From Symbiodinium natans (Eukaryota; Sar; Dinophyceae; Suessiales; Symbiodiniaceae), in the NCBI GenBank assembly GCA_905221605.1, contig CAJNDS010000791.1, forward strand, positions 434,001 through 498,000: a stretch of 64,000 nt of DNA, written 5' to 3'. The position numbers and the translations under genes were made by a program. This document shows positions 1 through 11,872 of this stretch, piece by piece. The number at the start of each line of letters is the position of its first letter. Within the stretch, counting starts at the first letter, position 1. Under the pieces are notes generated by a model. The model ran no database searches. It was given only the letters and a program-made list of their open reading frames with translations, and was not told where the DNA came from.

Positions 1-250
1 TTCGAGAAACGGATGAAGCTACTGCAGCTTCTGAAGCTCGTGAGCTTTGTTTGAAGCCGTGAAACTTGGAGCTCGTGAGCCTTCATCCTTGAAGCCTGAA
101 GCCTCTCGTGAGCTTCGTCTGAAGCTTGTGAGCTTCAATTTTAAGTAATTAATGCATGACGCCCGGGAGCTTCGGGGGGCTTCGCGGCCTTCTCTGGGGC
201 GCGTGGGCCTCGCTAAAGCCTGAAGGCTGAAGCTCGTGAGCTTCGCGATT
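1..250. repeat. Degenerate GAAGCTCGTGAGCTTC repeats
   Basis: Five or six copies of a 16-bp near-palindrome (GAAGCTC/GAGCTTC arms) near 31, 69, 106, 124, 231, with a related copy at about 541. No exon seen. Confidence 0.8.
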
Positions 251-496
251 GACACTTCACACGCCCCCAGCCCTAACCCGCGTCAGGGTTCAGGGTTTGT
301 TCACGGTTTGAGGACCCTGGCGAACCAGAACCCCGACACCTCTTCACTCCAACCCCAAGAACTCAAGACGCTGACCCCGCACAAGCAACAAATTGCAAAG
401 CCCAAAAGGGGAACCCAAGAACTAAGTTTCGGGTTCGGGCTGTAGTAGGGTTTAGGGCCTTTAAGGTTTAGGGAACCCCATGCCCTCAACCAGCTC

Positions 497-562
497 CTAC
501 TCTTGGAGTTAGCAAACTGCATCGGGAGCTCCATCCGGCCAGCTTCGATGAGCTTCGCCATC
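497..562 (-). CDS. Candidate internal exon (MAKLIEAGRMELPMQFANS)
   Basis: Acceptor AG|G at 563-564 and donor AG|GA at the left edge; 66 nt open in one frame. Left and right flanks are telomere-like. No family recognised. The Met is probably internal. Confidence 0.45.
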
Positions 563-1063
563 CTGACTCTGAGCTCCGGCATTAGCGATCTTGGTCTAGG
601 AGTGTAGGAGTGTAAAGGTGTTCGGGGGTTTAGGGGGTTGGGGTTTGGGTTCTCAAGGCTTCCCCGAATATGCTCCCAACAATCCCTAATTTTTAAAGGG
701 GATGAACCCTAAAACCCGAAACCCTATTCTCGCAAGTCCCCAAGCCCCAAGGTACAACCTGGGGGTCCACGATCGAATCGATGGGGGCTGCCGTGGCCCA
801 GTATTACTGCCAGGCTTGCCGGGCTTACGGTAGTCAGGAATCCTTGAACCCCAAACCCTAAACACCACGTAATGTGTGAGTGCCAACAGATTTGCTGTCT
901 GGCTTGGGGCTGTAAGGCTGTCGGGTCTACAGCTGATGGGGTGCTGGCCTACTACAATAAGCGGCCTAGGCACTTAAACCCTAAACCCACAACCCTAAAC
1001 CCAAAAAACCCAGTAAAGCCCAGTAAACCCAGTAAACCCAGTCAACCCAGTAAACCCCAAAGC

Positions 1064-1174
1064 CGTTTGCCGGAAGAGCTGCTCCAGGATCTGCAGCAGC
1101 ACCAGCATCACCCCGAAGACTGTGAGGAGTCCCAAGGTGACGTGCACCGACACAATGCCTGGGGCAGCGCGGGG
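1064..1174 (-). CDS. Candidate exon with a transmembrane helix
   Basis: Reads VSVHVTLGLLTVFGVMLVLL on the minus strand, a clear hydrophobic helix, followed by QILEQLFRQTA. Preceded by an AG acceptor, but without a perfect AG|G donor, so its borders are uncertain. The plus strand has a competing Gln/His-rich reading (DLQQHQHHPEDCE), which I consider the shadow. Probably part of a membrane protein gene together with hydrophobic stretches near 1290-1370 and 1510-1620. Confidence 0.4.
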
Positions 1175-2640
1175 CTGTGCAGAATGTGGATTGCGGCCTA
1201 CTGTGTAGTAGGGCTTCAACGGGATTGAGTTTGGGGGGGGGGGGGGTGGTGGGGGGCTTGTTAGGGGTTGTGGGCTTGTGAATTGGATTGCCCAAGGCTC
1301 GTAGCAGCATCGGCACGGCCCTGCCCGTCATGTTGGCGAAAGCGTGGGAGGAGGTTCCAGGCGATCTCGTTGCAACCTCAGCCCCATCTGAGCCCTTAAT
1401 CCTAAAGTCGGGGTGGGTCAGGACACCATTAAAGGGCTTAGAAGGGTTTCGAGTTGAGAAGCAACAGCACCAAAAAACCTCTCCTAAAGCCCAACCAAAA
1501 CCCTGAAAAAAAGCACAAGCGCCTGCAGAAGCGGAAGGGCCATGAAGATGTAGCTTAGGTCTCCGAAGCCCATGGCATGCCGACGCATCCTTGCAGCAAC
1601 TCCGCGAGAACGGGGTAAGGCGGTGAAGGCTCCATCAGGGATTGAAAGGGGATTTCGGGGTTAAGGTGTGGGGCTTGGGGCTCGGGATTTCGGACTCAGG
1701 GTTTAGGGTTCAGGGATTAGCACCTCACGGTACAAGTTGCTGAAAGAAGGGATGCTTGGGGGATTCCATGGGTCCGCTCACCTGGCAACCCCTTCAGACC
1801 CTAAACCACACAAGGCCCTGATGAAGCTGGCCCGATTGAAAGCCCTGAACAAATTCTGAACCCAATTAAGCCCGTCCCCAAGCCTTGGGAAGCTTCAGCC
1901 TTTCTCAAGTTCAGTCCTTTGAGCCCCGGGGTGAGGTTTTGGGGCTCTTTTGGGCTTCTCTGAACAACTGACCTCTGCGTAGGATTGTAAACCCAAGTTG
2001 AAACCTTTTTCGTGAAGCCTTGTGGATGTAGATCCAGAAAGCCCCACTCAGCTTTGGAAGAAACTGAGGGCTCAGGGGTTGAACCCTCAACCCTGTAAGC
2101 CCACAACCTCAAACCCTGTAAGCCCCAAACCCTTGCGAGCATGAAGCCTAAACCGGAATTACAAGCCCCAAAACCCTGGATTCCTAAACCCGACAGCTTA
2201 AATCCTGAACACAACTTCGGGGTCGGGTTTAGGCCGGGCAGCTGCACCCAGCGAGCGTGCAAGGTGCCAAAGTAGGTGATGTCCTGTGCAGCCGAAAGAT
2301 GAATAGAGCAACGTAGGGTGCTTGAGCGATAAGTTGTACCGTATCCGCAATATACTTCTTGCTGGTCGCGGAATTGTCCATCCATTTTCGGGGGGTAGGG
2401 GTGGTTGTTTATCAGGGACTGGAGAAATGCGATCGCTTCGGCTCATACCGCCTTTCTCCGTGTCAAGGACTTGTGAGACCTGTGCTGCTTGCGAGGACTA
2501 CTTGGAAAACGACTATGGATGCAGTAAGCTTTCTGAGCTTGCCCCAACCTTTAGCATCGCATGTGGCGCCCCTTCTCTTCAAGTCATATCTCGGCGCCAA
2601 GTTTACAAATTCACATTGATTCAAAGCTGCTCCCTCGGGC

Positions 2641-2707
2641 CTCGGGAGTGTAGTTGCAAATCGGTAGCGGGTGCTTCTTCATGGTGCACTGGCCCATGGT
2701 CAACAGC
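2641..2707 (-). CDS. Candidate internal exon (AVDHGPVHHEEAPATDLQ or alternative frame)
   Basis: 67 nt between GCAG|G and CGAG|GC. Two frames are open. One gives AVDHGPVHHEEAPATDLQ, the other LLTMGQCTMKKHPLPICN. The second joins in phase to a possible exon at about 2770-2825 (DVLESHFRACVSAKAVKS). Product unknown. Confidence 0.35.
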
Positions 2708-3277
2708 CTGCACAGGACATAACTGCTGTCTGTGATTTTCCTGCTTTTTACGGCTTTTGCTGATACGCATGCCCGAAAATGAGACTCAAGGACGTCCTGA
2801 GGTCGAGCGGAAGAAGGCGAGAGTTTGCAAGAAACCACGTGAACCATGTTTCGGTAGGTGCAACCAGAGCCCCATGCCAGCATGGGAACGACGAAGCGAT
2901 GGTCGACCCCTAAGCCCCTAATCATGCGGGGAGCGAAGTGCACCCCAGAAATTAAAAGGATATATGATCCACGATGTGAAGCAGCGCTTTTTGGTAGTGT
3001 CTTGGGGTAGTCGAAATTGTGTACTTAGGCCCCACCCCCCCCCCCCTCGCCCATCAGATAACCAGGGAGCATGCACTTGATCCCCATGTGCCAATCCTCC
3101 GAGATCCACCTCGCTGGCAGTGACAGCCGGCAAACCCTACACTTTAATTATCCCCAGAACCTTAGATCCTAAGCCTGAAATCCAACTCCGAAAGACTGAT
3201 TGCTGTCCTTCGGGTCTGGGGAGGGGGGGGGGGAATCCACAAAAAAATCACGTAAGCTCCGGTGTGGCATGACTGAC

Positions 3278-3371
3278 CTGTTGACATCAAACTCGGGGAT
3301 TTTGAAGGGCTGCAGAAGCGTCGATGAAGACCGCTTCGGCAGTCACATTCATGCTTCTCTGTCGCAGTGAC
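3278..3371 (-). CDS. Candidate internal exon, Cys-rich (VTATEKHECDCRSGLHRR)
   Basis: 94 nt between GGAG|G and ACAG|GTCAG, a good GT donor. Open in one frame with four cysteines and many serines. No family recognised. Confidence 0.42.
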
Positions 3372-3722
3372 CTCCCCAGAGCCCAAAACCCAAACTGCTT
3401 CGCAAGCCGAGTAGCTGCGGGTCCCACCCGCCGACATCCCTTGCTAGGAGTAGAGGAAGCGAGTACGTCGAATACCTGAGCACTTTGGGCTTCCGCGAGT
3501 TGGAGCTAACCCTATAGAGGCCTAGAGGCCTGCAGGGTCAGTGGGTTCCGGCGAACAACGGATACACAGGTTGTAGGATGCCGGGCACTCTCTCGGGCCG
3601 CCCTGTGGGTTCTGCACGTGAGAGTTTGAGGGCGATAAGCTAGAAAGGGTAACCTGAACAGAACGAAGGCAACCTTATCCCGTGATTGACATTCCCCTGA
3701 GCAGCCAGTTAGAGCCCCAATC

Positions 3723-3850
3723 CTGGCACAATGCGTTTACGGCTAACGGTGCCCCGAGCCACGGGAAGGCCACTGAGTTCGGATCCGCGTGCACCGCGAG
3801 TTCATTCAAGCTGGTAAACATTGTGCCCACCTTGTGCCAAGAAAAGACTC
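3723..3850 (-). CDS. Candidate internal exon (VFSWHKVGTMFTSLNELAV)
   Basis: 128 nt from GCAG|G to CCAG|GA, open in one frame over 42 codons. Continues with HADPNSVAFPWLGAPLAV. The frame stays open a little beyond the proposed GA donor to a TAA near 3679, so it could also be a 3' terminal exon. Confidence 0.45.
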
Positions 3851-4209
3851 CTGCACCCTACAGGCCCTGAGCCCTCAACCGACGGCTCTGTTGGCTTTGT
3901 AGGGCTGAGGGGACCAATGGTTGTCGAGGTCTACGTCAGTCTAGGGCCCAGGAGGGCAAACTCCATAACCTATAAAACCAAACCGGAAAGACCTTACAAC
4001 CCTCAAGTTAAGCCTGTAAACCCTGAACCCTGAAGTCTGCCAAGACCTACAGCAATGGGAGCCCCTGCAGTAGGGTTTCGGATTTTGGGGTCTAGGGGTT
4101 TAGGGTTGGCGTTGAAAGTTGTGGGACCTCGTTCAGGGTTGAGGGTATAGATTTGGCAACGGAGTATACTTAGGGCACAGCTTGGACTTAGGGTGCATAC
4201 GGTGTAAGG

Positions 4210-4285
4210 TGAAATTCCCCCTATAAACCCTAAACCTAAACCCTAAACCCTAACCCCTAAACCCTAAACCCTAAACCCTGCGCGC
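4210..4285 (+). repeat. Interstitial telomeric array, CCCTAAA orientation
   Basis: Roughly eight CCCTAAA heptamers, several with an extra C or missing base. Degenerate TTTAGGG-type words occur on both sides over 4080-4470; I see no exon in that stretch. Confidence 0.9.
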
Positions 4286-4956
4286 TTGTGGCTTCGAGCT
4301 TAGGGTTGAGGGCGAGGGTTTGGGCTTAAACTGATTTAGAGCTCAGAGATTTGGGGGACTTCAGGCTTCAGTATTGGGCTGATATGGGGCAAAGGGCTTT
4401 TCTTATTTAGGTGAGTTTAGGGGCTAGGGCTTAGGGTTTGAAGTTTAGGCAGCAGGGTGTAGGTGTACCAGGGTTGAGGATTTACACTTAATTTCATGGT
4501 CTATGCTTAGACGAGGCTTTGCATTTGTGGTAAAGTGTAGGGGTTAAGATCTGAGGTTTATCAGCTCGAGCACCGAATCGCAAAGCCAGGCCAGGCCTTG
4601 ACGGGAGCTGGTGAGGACTCGAAGTTTTTCACCTGGATTTTGGCTGCTGCTGATGGGGGCTCCCTTTCGTGAGATGTTGGGGTTCAGGGTTTCAAGCCTA
4701 AACCAACGCGACATGTTTCGGTGCCATCTTGGACACAACTAATTACGCCCTCCTATACTCCTCCATGACTCGCAGCCCTCAGCTCAAGACTTCATCTCCT
4801 GTCATGTTCTTGCCTTGCTTTCAGTACCGTGGTGGAACGTTATCTGCTGCCTCCGGCCTAGAAGCAGACCATGAACCGTAAACCCAAAAACTTGAAAACC
4901 CAAAAGCCCTGGATAAATCCAAAGGGGTCAAAGTTCCAATCAACCACAAGCTGATC

Positions 4957-7431
4957 CTGACCCAGGCGCGTGGAGTATGGGCGACTGCCAGATGTGGTCC
5001 TTGGTCTTAGATTCCATGAACTGGCGCGCCAGCTCCTGCAACCAAGTCTTAGGAGGCTAGGGTTTTGAGTTACGGGCTGAAGCCCGAGATTCCAATCCTC
5101 AAGCCTAATCCCTATCACGACGCATCGTCCTAGCGGGTTGAGCGTTCTACGCTTTGGAAGTATCCCTGCTAAGGGCCCAAGGGATACCTCAGTGGGAAGG
5201 AGAGTTCCAGCATCAAAAGAGTACTTGGTGGTCCGGGTGGGGGGGGGGGCTAGACAAAACCTTGCGCTCTATGGCGGTATTTTGATGGGACATACCCATC
5301 TGCTGTTGTATAGTAGCTCACAAAAACAAAAACCGAGAAGACGCAGACGCCCTCCAAACAAGCATCTCAACCCAGAGGGCTCCTTGTAGATCCTACAGCA
5401 CACCTCATTCAGTGCTCCAAAAAATCGCAAGCTCCAACCATTCCAGTCCGCAGCCTCCTCCCACAACCCTGCATCCTTAGTCCCGAGCCCTAAACCCCAG
5501 ACCCCCGACTCTGCCTCGAAATAGAAGCTGTGAAACTGCGAGTCCGCGTCCCCCACTGTCAGCATCAGATTGGTTGCGGTCTCCGCACCGAGCCTACCAC
5601 GTGGGACTTCAAGACTGAAGGAGGAGGACTATTTAGGTCTAAGGTTTATAAGGTTTCGGGTTTAGCGATCCTGCCTATCCAAAAAATTCCGCAGCCTGTA
5701 AGTGGACCTGCACTCTGCATTGGCCAGGGACTAAGCCCAAAAACACCTGAACCCTACCATCTTGGTGGTTTGGAGGGTTTTGAGGTTTGGGCCCGGGAGC
5801 TTGAGCAGTATACGGCTATACAAGGGGCCTCCTACACAGGAGTTTAGGGTGTTTTGGTGCTCCTTCCAGGCGATCCTGAAGTTCAGGGTGCAAGCTCCCA
5901 TGTAAGGCATCACACGCACACGTACTCCCCAAGGTCTGGCTTCTAGATTGCAATGCAAGCCCCAACCCCATCGGCCGCAACAGCTGAACCCCAAAAGTTC
6001 CGAGGCCTGGGGGCATAAAGGTCCAACATCTCGATCTGCTCACGAGCCCGTCTCCTGTAAGGGCTGAAATTAAGGGAGTGCGAGTGTTTTCCCGAGACTG
6101 GAAAGCAGCATTTTGTCGGCAGGTTTGCGTTGGCCGTGAGATGCTGGTGGCACCGTACTGCGATGCTTTGGGAAGTTGATTGTTGTGAAGGGGGCATGCG
6201 ATCATGCCTGTCCACATGTCCCGTTTGTCCGAATTATTCCGGTGCTTCTCTACTGTATGCGGAAGAAGTTCTCGGACAACATGTTTCAGTGTACGAACAA
6301 AAACCATCATCTTCATTCAGACAAGGCGTGAGCTTCTCAATGCGTCTGGAATCGATCTTGAGCTGAACAAGATCTGAACAAGTGTCAGCTTCAGCCTTCG
6401 ACTGCGGTTCAGCTGCCTGGTACTTGAGCATGCCTGGCCCCTCTCCCAACCTTGTGTGAATCAAATTGTTTCTGAAGTCAAAAAGCACAAAAGAACTTGG
6501 ACTTGTGCACACCAGATTCGCCCTACCTTTTTATGCTACAGCAGATCTCCTCCGCAGCTCTGTACCGTCGACGTCCTCACCGGGCCTATCATGCACGATC
6601 ATGCGCAGTGCTCGGAGCGTTAGACTTCCGGTACTTGCATCATGCCCAAGTGACTTGCAGAGCTCCCTGGCATATGGCTGAGATGTCGGGTTTTGCACAA
6701 AGAAAACCATGTGCTGCGAGAGCTTGGCTTTCCGAAACGCCCAGGTGGCCTTGCATCTTTGAGGTCCAGCCGCAAATATTGGAGGAGGAAAATGAAGGCA
6801 AAGGCGCAGTTGCTGGCTTTCCTGAGACAGCTTCTTGTCCAAATCCGCATCTCAAGTGGAGATTATTGCAAGATCCAGAGTGTGACTGAAACTCATGGGC
6901 TGTAGGTTTGAAACCGCAACAATTTGAACCTGGTAGCTTAGCGACTGATTGCTCAGGGCTCCGGCCCTAAAGGCCTTCCGAAGAAGTGACCGTGTACGGC
7001 TCGGGCGGTCTAAACGTACATGTACTACACACACCTTTATGTGTCTTTATAAAACCGAATTAAGTGTTAAGCATGAATCCGAAGCTCCGACTCCGAATCT
7101 CACGCCTGAAGGCCCTGTGCCCTGACCTGAAATCCAGGCATGATCACAGCCAAGGGTCCCTGGCGGGTCGTTGGGCAAATCGTTGGGGTGGTAGCACACC
7201 TGATCACAAACAGCTTCACATGTTCTAGCGCCATCCTGGATTGCTTGACTGCCCCGGCCCCGTGGTCCTTGGAAAATGCCTCACGACTGAGTTGTTGCTG
7301 GTGGTCGGTGGCGGTGTTGTTGGCGTGGTTGTCGTTGTCGTCGCTGTGGTAGTCCTCGTTGTCGTCGTTGTTGCGGTTGTCGTTGCCTTCGTGCCCGTGG
7401 CCGTGGCCGTCGCCGTGGCCGTGGCCGTGGC

Positions 7432-7526
<95 letters not shown>

Positions 7527-8710
7527 TCGATGATGGGTTACTGGTACTGCTGTCGTGGTCGTTGTGGCTGCTGTCGTTGCTGTTTGTATGGCTGTTGTTG
7601 GTGCGTTGTTGGTGCTGCTGTTGTTGGTGTTGCTGTTGGTGTTGCTGTTGACATCGTTGTTGTCCTCGCCGTTGTTGTCGTCGTAGTCGTCGTCGTTGCT
7701 GTTGATGGTTGTTTCCTGCTGCTCTATGTACTTGCCCTGGCACGGAGCCTGCGCGACTTGGTCAGGGCTGTGTTGTTTCCGCATGTGGGTCACCAGCCCT
7801 GTGCTGATTCTGTGGAACAGCAGCACTTGCATGTGCTGACTCCGCGGAGCGGCGTGCCCTGGCCGTCAGCATGACCAGCCTGGCCTAAGTCTCGTAACCT
7901 CCGTCATCTCAATTCAAACGTCCGACATTTGCCGGCCAAGGCTGGGACTTACTCACGCAAGCGTTCAAAACAACCAATGTTGTTGGTGCTGCTGCTGGTG
8001 CTGTTGTCAAGCTTCATTTGTTGCATGTCTTCTGCTTCAAGTGCCGCCCCTGACGCAGCCATGCAGTGCCAGAAGCATGGCGCAAAGGTGCGGAGTTAAG
8101 CAAGAAGACTTGAAGACTTGACTTCATAGGAAGAGCCACCCGCAGCCGACGACAAATCTCCAAATATCCCCAGGACAATGTGCGCCTGGAGGTCGCCGAA
8201 CTTGCCTAGGCTACCAGACCCTGGAGGCGCTCGGAACTGTAATATCCCCTACCGACCTCGGCTTTCGGCCTTAGAAGGGTGCGTTTCGGATTAAACTGTG
8301 TGTGTGAGGCTTGGGCTTTGGGCTTTGGGGTTGCGAGTCCACCCTTCAACCTAAGGTGAGTCTGCTCAAAACGATCATAACCACAAGTAAAGTTCGAGGC
8401 GTAAGGATTTTGGGCAAGGTCTGACATGGGTTGGCCTGAAAGATAGGCTTTTGGGGTATCTAAGCAGTATGATACTCTATATACATACATATGTATGTAG
8501 CATAGACGCGTCCAAAAAAAGGGCCCAAGCACTATACACCCCCAACCCTACTTCCTGAACCCTTTCGGCGCCGATCGACATTCTCCCAACCCCCCTCCCC
8601 ATAATGTAGCTGAAGGCCCCCTACGTCGAATCTGGGTACTTCGCCAAGCGGCCCTCAAAGGAAGCAGCCAACCTGGTGGCCTTCTCTGTGGCCTCTGGCT
8701 CCCGCTCTTC
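4957..8710 (-). CDS. Membrane protein with acidic Glu-Asp and His-Gly tract, ten exons in phase
   Basis: Unidentified product. Exons in coding order: 8681-8710 (EEREPEATEK), 8351-8435 (ANPCQTLPKILTPRTLL, then the hydrophobic VVMIVLSRLTL), 7665-7798 (LVTHMRKQHSPDQVAQ to an Asn/Asp-rich end), 7200-7519 (about 13 Glu-Asp pairs, then His-Gly pairs, ending in MALEHVKLFVI), 6750-6821 (KASNCAFAFIFLLQYLRL), 6586-6666 (ELCKSLGHDASTGSLTLR), 6007-6054 (RRAREQIEMLDLYAP), 5671-5695 (LRNFLDRQ), 5404-5475 (DAGLWEEAADWNGWSLRF), 4957-5035 (ELARQFMESKTK). Every junction keeps phase, every exon starts with G after AG, and donors are GT, GC or GA. One membrane helix is predicted in exon 2, then a large, probably soluble acidic part. 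Both ends are missing. The chain is an inference from splice grammar; single exons may be wrong. Confidence 0.6.
7300..7710. repeat. Imperfect trinucleotide-rich flank around the hexamer repeat
   Basis: GTT/GTC/GTY trinucleotides on the plus strand (AAC/GAC on minus) fill both sides of the hexamer array. On the minus strand they encode Asn, Asp and Gln-rich sequence within the candidate membrane protein gene. Confidence 0.85.
7433..7522. repeat. Hexanucleotide repeat GAGGAC (minus) / GTCCTC (plus), about 15 units
   Basis: Perfect 6-bp repeat. On the minus strand, in the frame of the surrounding candidate exon, it encodes Glu-Asp pairs; the other two frames give Arg-Thr and Gly-Arg. Each unit contains GAG|GAC, which matches both the donor and acceptor form of the splice grammar seen in bL12. 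Confidence 0.97.
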
Positions 8711-9723
8711 CTCGCTGCAGGGACTTGCCTAAACCCCAACCAACTAGCAACCGGTACAAATAAGAGGGGGAATTATTTCCACAGCTAGCTATAACGCTAT
8801 TTGTTTGAGATACCGGTAAGCCTACTTTTGCCTCCAAGTTCACCCTCTTCCCTAGCTGAGCCCTGACTGAGGATGTTTCAGGCTTCCTAGGCCAGAAAGC
8901 CCTTAGCTTAGCCCTACAGCCCTAAACCCAATTTAAACCCCCGAAACCCCTAGAAGCCCCAAAGGGTAGCGGCGACTCCTACACGCGTCGAGGCTCGGAG
9001 GTTAATAATGTTCAGAGCCCAAGAACCCAGATGTCGAACCCAAGAAGCCGTACTCAATTCGGTCTTTCGAACGCTGCGTTGAACGCTTTAGAGCTTAGAG
9101 TATCTCTTTTCAGGAATCTGCGTGAAGCCTACTGACCTCTACAGTCCGTGTGAAAAAGAGGTCGTTTTATGTTGGAGGGCCCCAACCAAGAGCATGAATC
9201 CTAAATCTGAAGCCCTGGCCCTGCGAAGCCCAACCTCCTCCTTTGAGGGGTTAGGATCTGGGGTTTGAAGACAAGGTGCCATGGCCAAGAGGACCCCCAT
9301 CTGCTTGGACTGAGTGCTTCGGCACATGGACTCAAGAGTCTGTGACACAATCTCGACCTAAGCACCGGTGGAAGGCCGAGGGGTGGGGGTGGGCTGAGGC
9401 TAGGGGAGGGGAACCCTAAGCCCTAACCCAAGTCAGAGGTTCTTAGGCACTGAACCTGGTCTCAGGGCCTTCGGTATCAGTGGGAGTCTTCAAATAAACT
9501 AGGGCCCGCTGAGTCCCCAGCTCTTCAAAGCTACTGATCTCGGGAGTGGGCCCCACTTCGGAACAAGCACCTATGTCTAGGAAGGCCCTTAAACCCCTAT
9601 AAAAAAACACTCCTCCTCTCAAACCCAAAAAGGGAAAATACAAACTATCCCAAGGGTCTACCTAGATCAAAAGAACTCTAGCCGAAACTTGGGTCGCCTG
9701 GGATTGGGAATTAGGAAGTTGAC

Positions 9724-10334
9724 CTTTGGGATGATGTCGTCAAAGGCTATGGAGCCCTCAAACTCCTCGCAATTGGTTTTGTCTCATCCTTTGGGCCTCC
9801 TAGGTGTCCAGGGCTCCCTCAGGAGCTTCAGTTTTTGGTGTTCAGTACAATGAGCCCTATAACTGTACACCGCGCGCCTGTGTAAGAGAAGGAGAACCCA
9901 ACTGCCTTATGCAGCCAGGTGGCGGACTCCTTGTACTGCGGCAGCACGACCTGTCTTCTAAGGGTGTTTAGGGTTCAGTGCTTTTAAAGCGTAGAAGTCT
10001 GTTGGGCTCTTAAGCCATCAAAACCCGGGATTCAGAGGGGGGTCTTCTTCTTTAAGGGTTCACGGCTTGTTGGAGGCATAGGACATCGAGGTTGGTCTAC
10101 GTCCTAGAATCTGAGAAGGTGAGGCTGATGGAGCGTCCGAGTTACCAGTACGTAGAAGTTTTGGGGCTCAAGGTTTAGGCGCTAGTGTTTAGGGTCAGGG
10201 TTTGGGAATTACAGCGCTTGCAGGATCAGGAGTCTGCAGGGTGGAGGGCATCAGCGGGATGAAATGAAATGCAGGATTCATGAATACCTATTGCCGGCGG
10301 TCATCCTCGATTTGAGATCCCTTACCTCCAGGGC
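9724..10334 (-). CDS. Three candidate exons of an unidentified protein
   Basis: Exons: 10288-10334 (ALEVRDLKSRMTAGN, donor AG|GTATTC), 9906-9950 (VVLPQYKESATWLHK, donor AAG|GC), 9724-9765 (EFEGSIAFDDIIPK, donor AAG|GT). The last two are in phase with each other; the first ends in a different phase, so an exon is missing or it belongs elsewhere. All acceptors are AG|G. The G-rich TTTAGGG-like flank lies on the right of 9950, as elsewhere in the window. Confidence 0.55.
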
Positions 10335-10899
10335 CTTCGGAGTTTAGGACATTTCAGTCCAAGGAGAATCTTCCCCTGTAAGCCAGATATGAGAAGGAGA
10401 CCCGTGGTGCTTCGACTGTAAACTTAAGGCTGGCTCGTAAGGGAACAAGTTTTGGTTAAAGAAACGTTGAGCATTACTGTTCCGACTAGATAAGGAAGCC
10501 CAAAAAGTTTAAAGCTCAAGTCTTGGCTAAGTCAGAAGCCCATAGGCAAAAGAAAGGAACGAAGGCTTCGAAATAGAACTTTTTGTATTGAGCAACCTGA
10601 ACCCCACCGCAGGGGAGGGTTCCTCAGCCCTTATAGCCCTAAACTCGCCCTGAAAACCCCGGGAAGGCCCCCCTCAAATCCCCCCAAAAAGGCCCTCCAC
10701 TCCACCAAGCGACCCAGTGGACGACTTTGGGCTGCTCTGGGCTGCGCTCGGGCTGCTCCGGAGGCTGTTCCTGGGTACGAGACTTCTTGGGCTCGGGGAT
10801 GCTTAGGGGTGCGAAGGAAGGGCTTTTTTGGGGCCCAGGGTTTTATTTCATGGGATCTGGATGTGAGTGCAAATCAGCGAGGCACCCGCCCCTATACAT

Positions 10900-11056
10900 T
10901 CAGGAACTTGACAGATCAGGCAGCCACTGCGCAGACCGCGGACATCGACCATACACAAAGTATTGCAGAAAGCTCATGGAACAACGTGACCACATGGAGC
11001 TGCCGAAACAACGTCGGGCCGTCTTGTGCAGGACCATCGCGCCCGACTGGGGATCC
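10900..11056 (-). CDS. Candidate 3' terminal exon (DPQSGAMVLHKTARRCFG)
   Basis: 157 nt from ATAG|G to a TGA stop, 51 codons, Cys/Ser/Trp-containing tail. The plus strand has an equally long open reading with a strong GTATGA donor at 11067. I chose minus only because the other supported exons in this window are minus. Confidence 0.35.
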
Positions 11057-11359
11057 CTATAGCCAGGTATGACTCATGCATTCGCGGCTCTAACTTCAGC
11101 CTTAAACCGGAGACCTCCGCCCAGGTGCTGGTGGCACCGACAACGCCAAGTGGAGGCGCCCAAGCCCCACCGCGCCTGTGATCCTTGGCCATTCCAAGGC
11201 GTTCGTTTGGGACCCAGGCCTCCAAACGTTCTCGAGCCCAGGTGAAAAAGACCTAACGCATCTCAGAAAGAACAACGAACACCTTTCAGACTTCAGACCC
11301 AAGCATGCAACTCTCACCCCCAAAGTTGCCCCAAAATTCCAACATCTAGCATGAACCAC

Positions 11360-11872
11360 TTCCCAGGGACGCGAGCTGGAGGACGATGGCGAGGCCGCAT
11401 ACAGATGTGAGGATGAACAAGTACATGGCCACCTGTGAAGCGCATACCAAGTTGCTACACAGGCGATTCGCAGAGGTTTCGCAGCTCGGGTAAGAAGATT
11501 TCTGGGCTTCAGGCGCATTTGGGCTTTGTAGGCGATTTGGATATCAGGGTTCGGGGAGACTTTGCTCTGGCAGTTTCGTGGCTCCGGGTCACTGCCTTGG
11601 ACTGCGCATGCCAAAGCAAGGAACACCCCTCAACAAAGAAACTATTTGGGCCTGGAGCCTTGAGCGCACTGCCGCGTGGCATCTGACCATGTCTGCTCAA
11701 GCCCTGTAGGGCTTGTGTGCGGCCCTACTGCTTGTGGACGCCAGACCTTGCAGTCAAGCCAGCCTCCTGAATGTGATGCATGCTCAGGATGGCCATGACC
11801 ACCGGAATGCCAAAGACCAAGCAGGAGGGCAGTGCATAGCAGATGAGCGCCCAGCAGCTGTAGACCATTTGC
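11360..11872 (-). CDS. Two exons of a polytopic membrane protein
   Basis: 11767-11872 encodes QMVYSCWALICYALPSCL, then VFGIPVVMAILSMHHIQ (one or two helices; GA donor after CAG). 11360-11432 encodes VAMYLFILTSVCGLAIVLQL (helix), with a GT donor inside GGAAGT. They are in phase across the intron, and both acceptors are AG|G. Probably in the same gene, or a sister gene, as the hydrophobic exons at 12.9-13.2 kb. Family not recognised. Confidence 0.62.

Noticed and set aside
2322-2735. Plus-strand 137-codon Cys-rich ORF
   Set aside because: Within chance length for this window, and overlapped by minus-strand segments with better borders.
6295-6471. Minus-strand 59-codon open segment (NNLIHTRLGEGPGMLKYQ) after a T-rich CAG
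   Set aside because: Its acceptor is followed by A, not G, and the ten-exon chain skips it in phase. Most likely intron.
7225-7874. Long ORFs (130-183 codons) in several frames over the hexamer repeat
   Set aside because: Six-base repeats stay open in all frames. Only the Glu-Asp frame connects in phase to flanking exons.
10086-10165. Plus-strand segment LVYVLESEKVRLMERPSY after AG|G
   Set aside because: Protein-like, but isolated and on the opposite strand to its neighbours; no second exon found to support it.
10882-11066. Plus-strand exon of 61 codons ending at a GTATGA donor
   Set aside because: A minus-strand terminal exon fits the same bases and the supported genes run on minus. The plus reading is kept only as an alternative.
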